Notes under the pieces: generated by a model
The model's input: only the letters and a program-made list of their open reading frames with translations
Databases searched by the model: none
Told to the model about the DNA's origin: nothing
In this document: in pieces, positions 62,351-64,000 of the stretch
Numbering within the stretch: the first letter of the stretch is position 1
Layout of the letters: each line of letters opens with the position of its first letter
NCBI GenBank assembly: GCA_029953675.1
Contig: JAMWBK010000006.1
Location: 2,408,616-2,472,615, forward strand
Source: Rhodosorus marinus
Taxonomy: Eukaryota > Rhodophyta > Stylonematophyceae > Stylonematales > Stylonemataceae
Reading direction: 5' to 3'
DNA length: 64,000 nt
Program-made: the position numbers and the translations under genes

Positions 62351-64000
62351 TGCCGTCCAGACGCAGGGGACGTAAACGCCCACGAGAAGAGCCTCTGTTC
62401 TTCTCTGACCGGGAGGCCTGGATTTGCCGCTGGAACGCTTTCGTAGCTGAGATCACGGAGGAGGGGAGGCATTGGACGCGCATCACACATTGCCCGTGCC
62501 CACACGACACTTCGTGCCCCGAGCACACGTTTCTACATGGAGCCGGCTTCTTCGGGCTGCCCTCGAGCTTTCTCTGGACGCGACAGCACCTCCATTAGCG
62601 AGCCTGCTTCTCGTCGGCCTTCCGGGTCTGGTCCTGGGCCACTCCACCCTTGACACAGGGGTACAGGTCGCACATGTACTAGAAGGAGAGTTCCAGCGGG
62701 TCTGGACGGCCCTTGAGGAGAAAGCCGCCTCAATGAAACCCCCACCTACACCACACGGTGCCGAAGACGTTCGTCGACGAGTCGATGGCCGCCGCAAACA
62801 AGCACTTAAACTAGCACGACTCGGCCGCCTCTCGGATGCTGCAAGAAGACTCGAGGCCACCGAAATGGCGCCTTTTTCACAGCGGCTACCTGGCGGCAAC
62901 TACAACAGCTCTTTCCGAGCCCCGCCAGTGTGGATTCACCGGTGGAGATTGTGGAAGCCCTCCAAGGCCTACTCGACGGACAACGACACACTGAAGAGGC
63001 GGTGGGATCCAAAATGGCTGCCGACGAAGGCCTCCTCTCAATCGTGGCACGACTACCTCAAGGACGAGCCCTGGACCGAGTGGAATGCGCGCGGAACATT
63101 TGCAAGGGGCGAACCAACAGACTCAGGTAGCACTGATTCGGGTCTTGCGCCAACTCGCCACCGCGCCCGGGCGATTCTCACCCCTTCTGCTACGAGCCTT
63201 GCGTAGCAGTAGACTTCTGCCTTTCTCGAAGCCAGCACAGGGGGGGTAACTCCCAGGCCAAGGCAGGATCCGCCCAATAGGCGTGCCGGAGGTCCTACGC
63301 AAAGTGGCAACTCAGTGGGCGCTGCGGGAGCGGTGATGGACCGGGTCCGCGAGCTGTTGGTGCCGTTGCAGCTGGGAATCGGGGTCAGCGGTGGCTGTGA
63401 ACGGTCACTGCACGCCATCCAGGCCCACCTGTCATGTGAACCAGACTCGGTTGCACTTCGACTGGACCTCGAGAACGCCTTTAACCGCATTGACAGGCGA
63501 ATTGCCAAGAAACTGGTGGCCCCAGCACTTCCCTGAGCTCACAGCGGTGTATAGGCTCGATATGGAGGCGATGGGGAAACACCGACGCTTTGTGGATGGC
63601 GGACGACGCAAGAAGACAACCACACACAAGGACAGACTGACGCTGCAAGCAGAAACCGAGTACAACAAGGCGACCCTTTAGGTCCGGTGCTACATGCGCT
63701 CTCCTGGCCCCTTTTTCTCAAGGCACTCAGCAACAAGTTTCAGTCACGATCGTCGCCATCCATGACGACATCACTCTGGTCGGCGCATTGCCTATATTGA
63801 AGGAGGCTCTCCAATGGGGACAGACCCTGCTACCGTGCCTTGGAGCCCGCCTGCAGCTCAGCAAATGCAGCCTTTATGGTCGATCCCTCACCACTACACG
63901 CTTGGTGAACCCACGTGCGATTCCCGGCGTGCAAGTGACTAGGAAGGCCTCACAATCCACTCCCATCCCCCATCGGCACTCGGCAGTACATCGAGCACGA
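62350..64000 (+). pseudogene. Family C ORF2 start and reverse transcriptase, broken, to window end
   Basis: Starts MPSRRRGRKRPREEPLFFSD at the TAATG overlap. Frame changes at about 62490, 62925, 63190 and 63530-63700 break it. Recognisable blocks in order: LLLVGLPGLVLGHSTLDTGV; RRKQALKLARLGRLSDAARR; LQLGIGVSGGCERSLHAIQA; ALRLDLENAFNRIDRRIAKK (first catalytic aspartate). After a short insertion near 63590-63680 comes TIVAIHDDITLVGALPILKE with the catalytic pair Asp-Asp at 63764-63769. The residue before H-D-D is Ile where family A has Tyr. The element continues past the window edge. It supplies the reverse transcriptase section missing from all other C copies here. Confidence 0.85.

Overview
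The window is nuclear DNA of a photosynthetic eukaryote, most likely a red alga (inference). It carries a plastid-targeted phosphoribulokinase, GT-AG introns of about 80-120 bases, secreted arylsulfatase-type proteins (expected where cell walls are built from sulfated galactans), and a dense field of non-LTR retrotransposons. I cannot fix the species. A Chondrus-like florideophyte would fit the mix of intronless and intron-bearing genes and the large nested repeat blocks.

Left part (1-22 kb) is ordinary gene space. It holds the 5' part of a protein kinase with an EF-hand-like N-terminus (minus, cut by the window edge), a multi-pass protein resembling a catalytically dead rhomboid, phosphoribulokinase (2 exons), a tiny secreted-type peptide, B12-dependent methionine synthase (minus, 11 exons rebuilt here, every junction in phase), the Paf1-complex subunit CTR9 (14 exons rebuilt here) and a secreted FG-GAP beta-propeller protein (minus).

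Middle (22-34 kb) is a sulfatase region: a copia-type RNase H remnant, a frameshifted sulfatase pseudogene, a detached copy of its 5' flank, and one intact intronless sulfatase (minus), with scraps of retrotransposon family A between them.

Right part (34-64 kb) is almost entirely nested non-LTR retrotransposons, with two secreted-protein genes embedded in it (43968-46664 and 56166-57577). I distinguish three related families, here called A, B and C. Each ends in a C-terminal zinc knuckle plus a PD-(D/E)XK-type restriction-like endonuclease (RLE), with a reverse transcriptase upstream where that part is preserved. A has the near-complete copy (about 50.6-55.4 kb; ORF1 intact, ORF2 with two frameshifts) and ends in ATTC-type repeats. 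B ends in a GCTATGCTAGTAAAGTCCAG-type tail and forms a head-to-tail array of 5'-truncated copies. C has ORF1 and ORF2 joined by a TAATG stop-start overlap in two copies and ends in GTTACGTTAGTCTGGGG. New B and C copies repeatedly begin exactly at the tail of an older copy, which suggests insertion targeted to the elements' own tail repeats. This group, with its unfamiliar ORF1 protein family, is the best candidate for something undescribed. A 622-base inverted duplication around 40.6-42.9 kb is the other striking structure.
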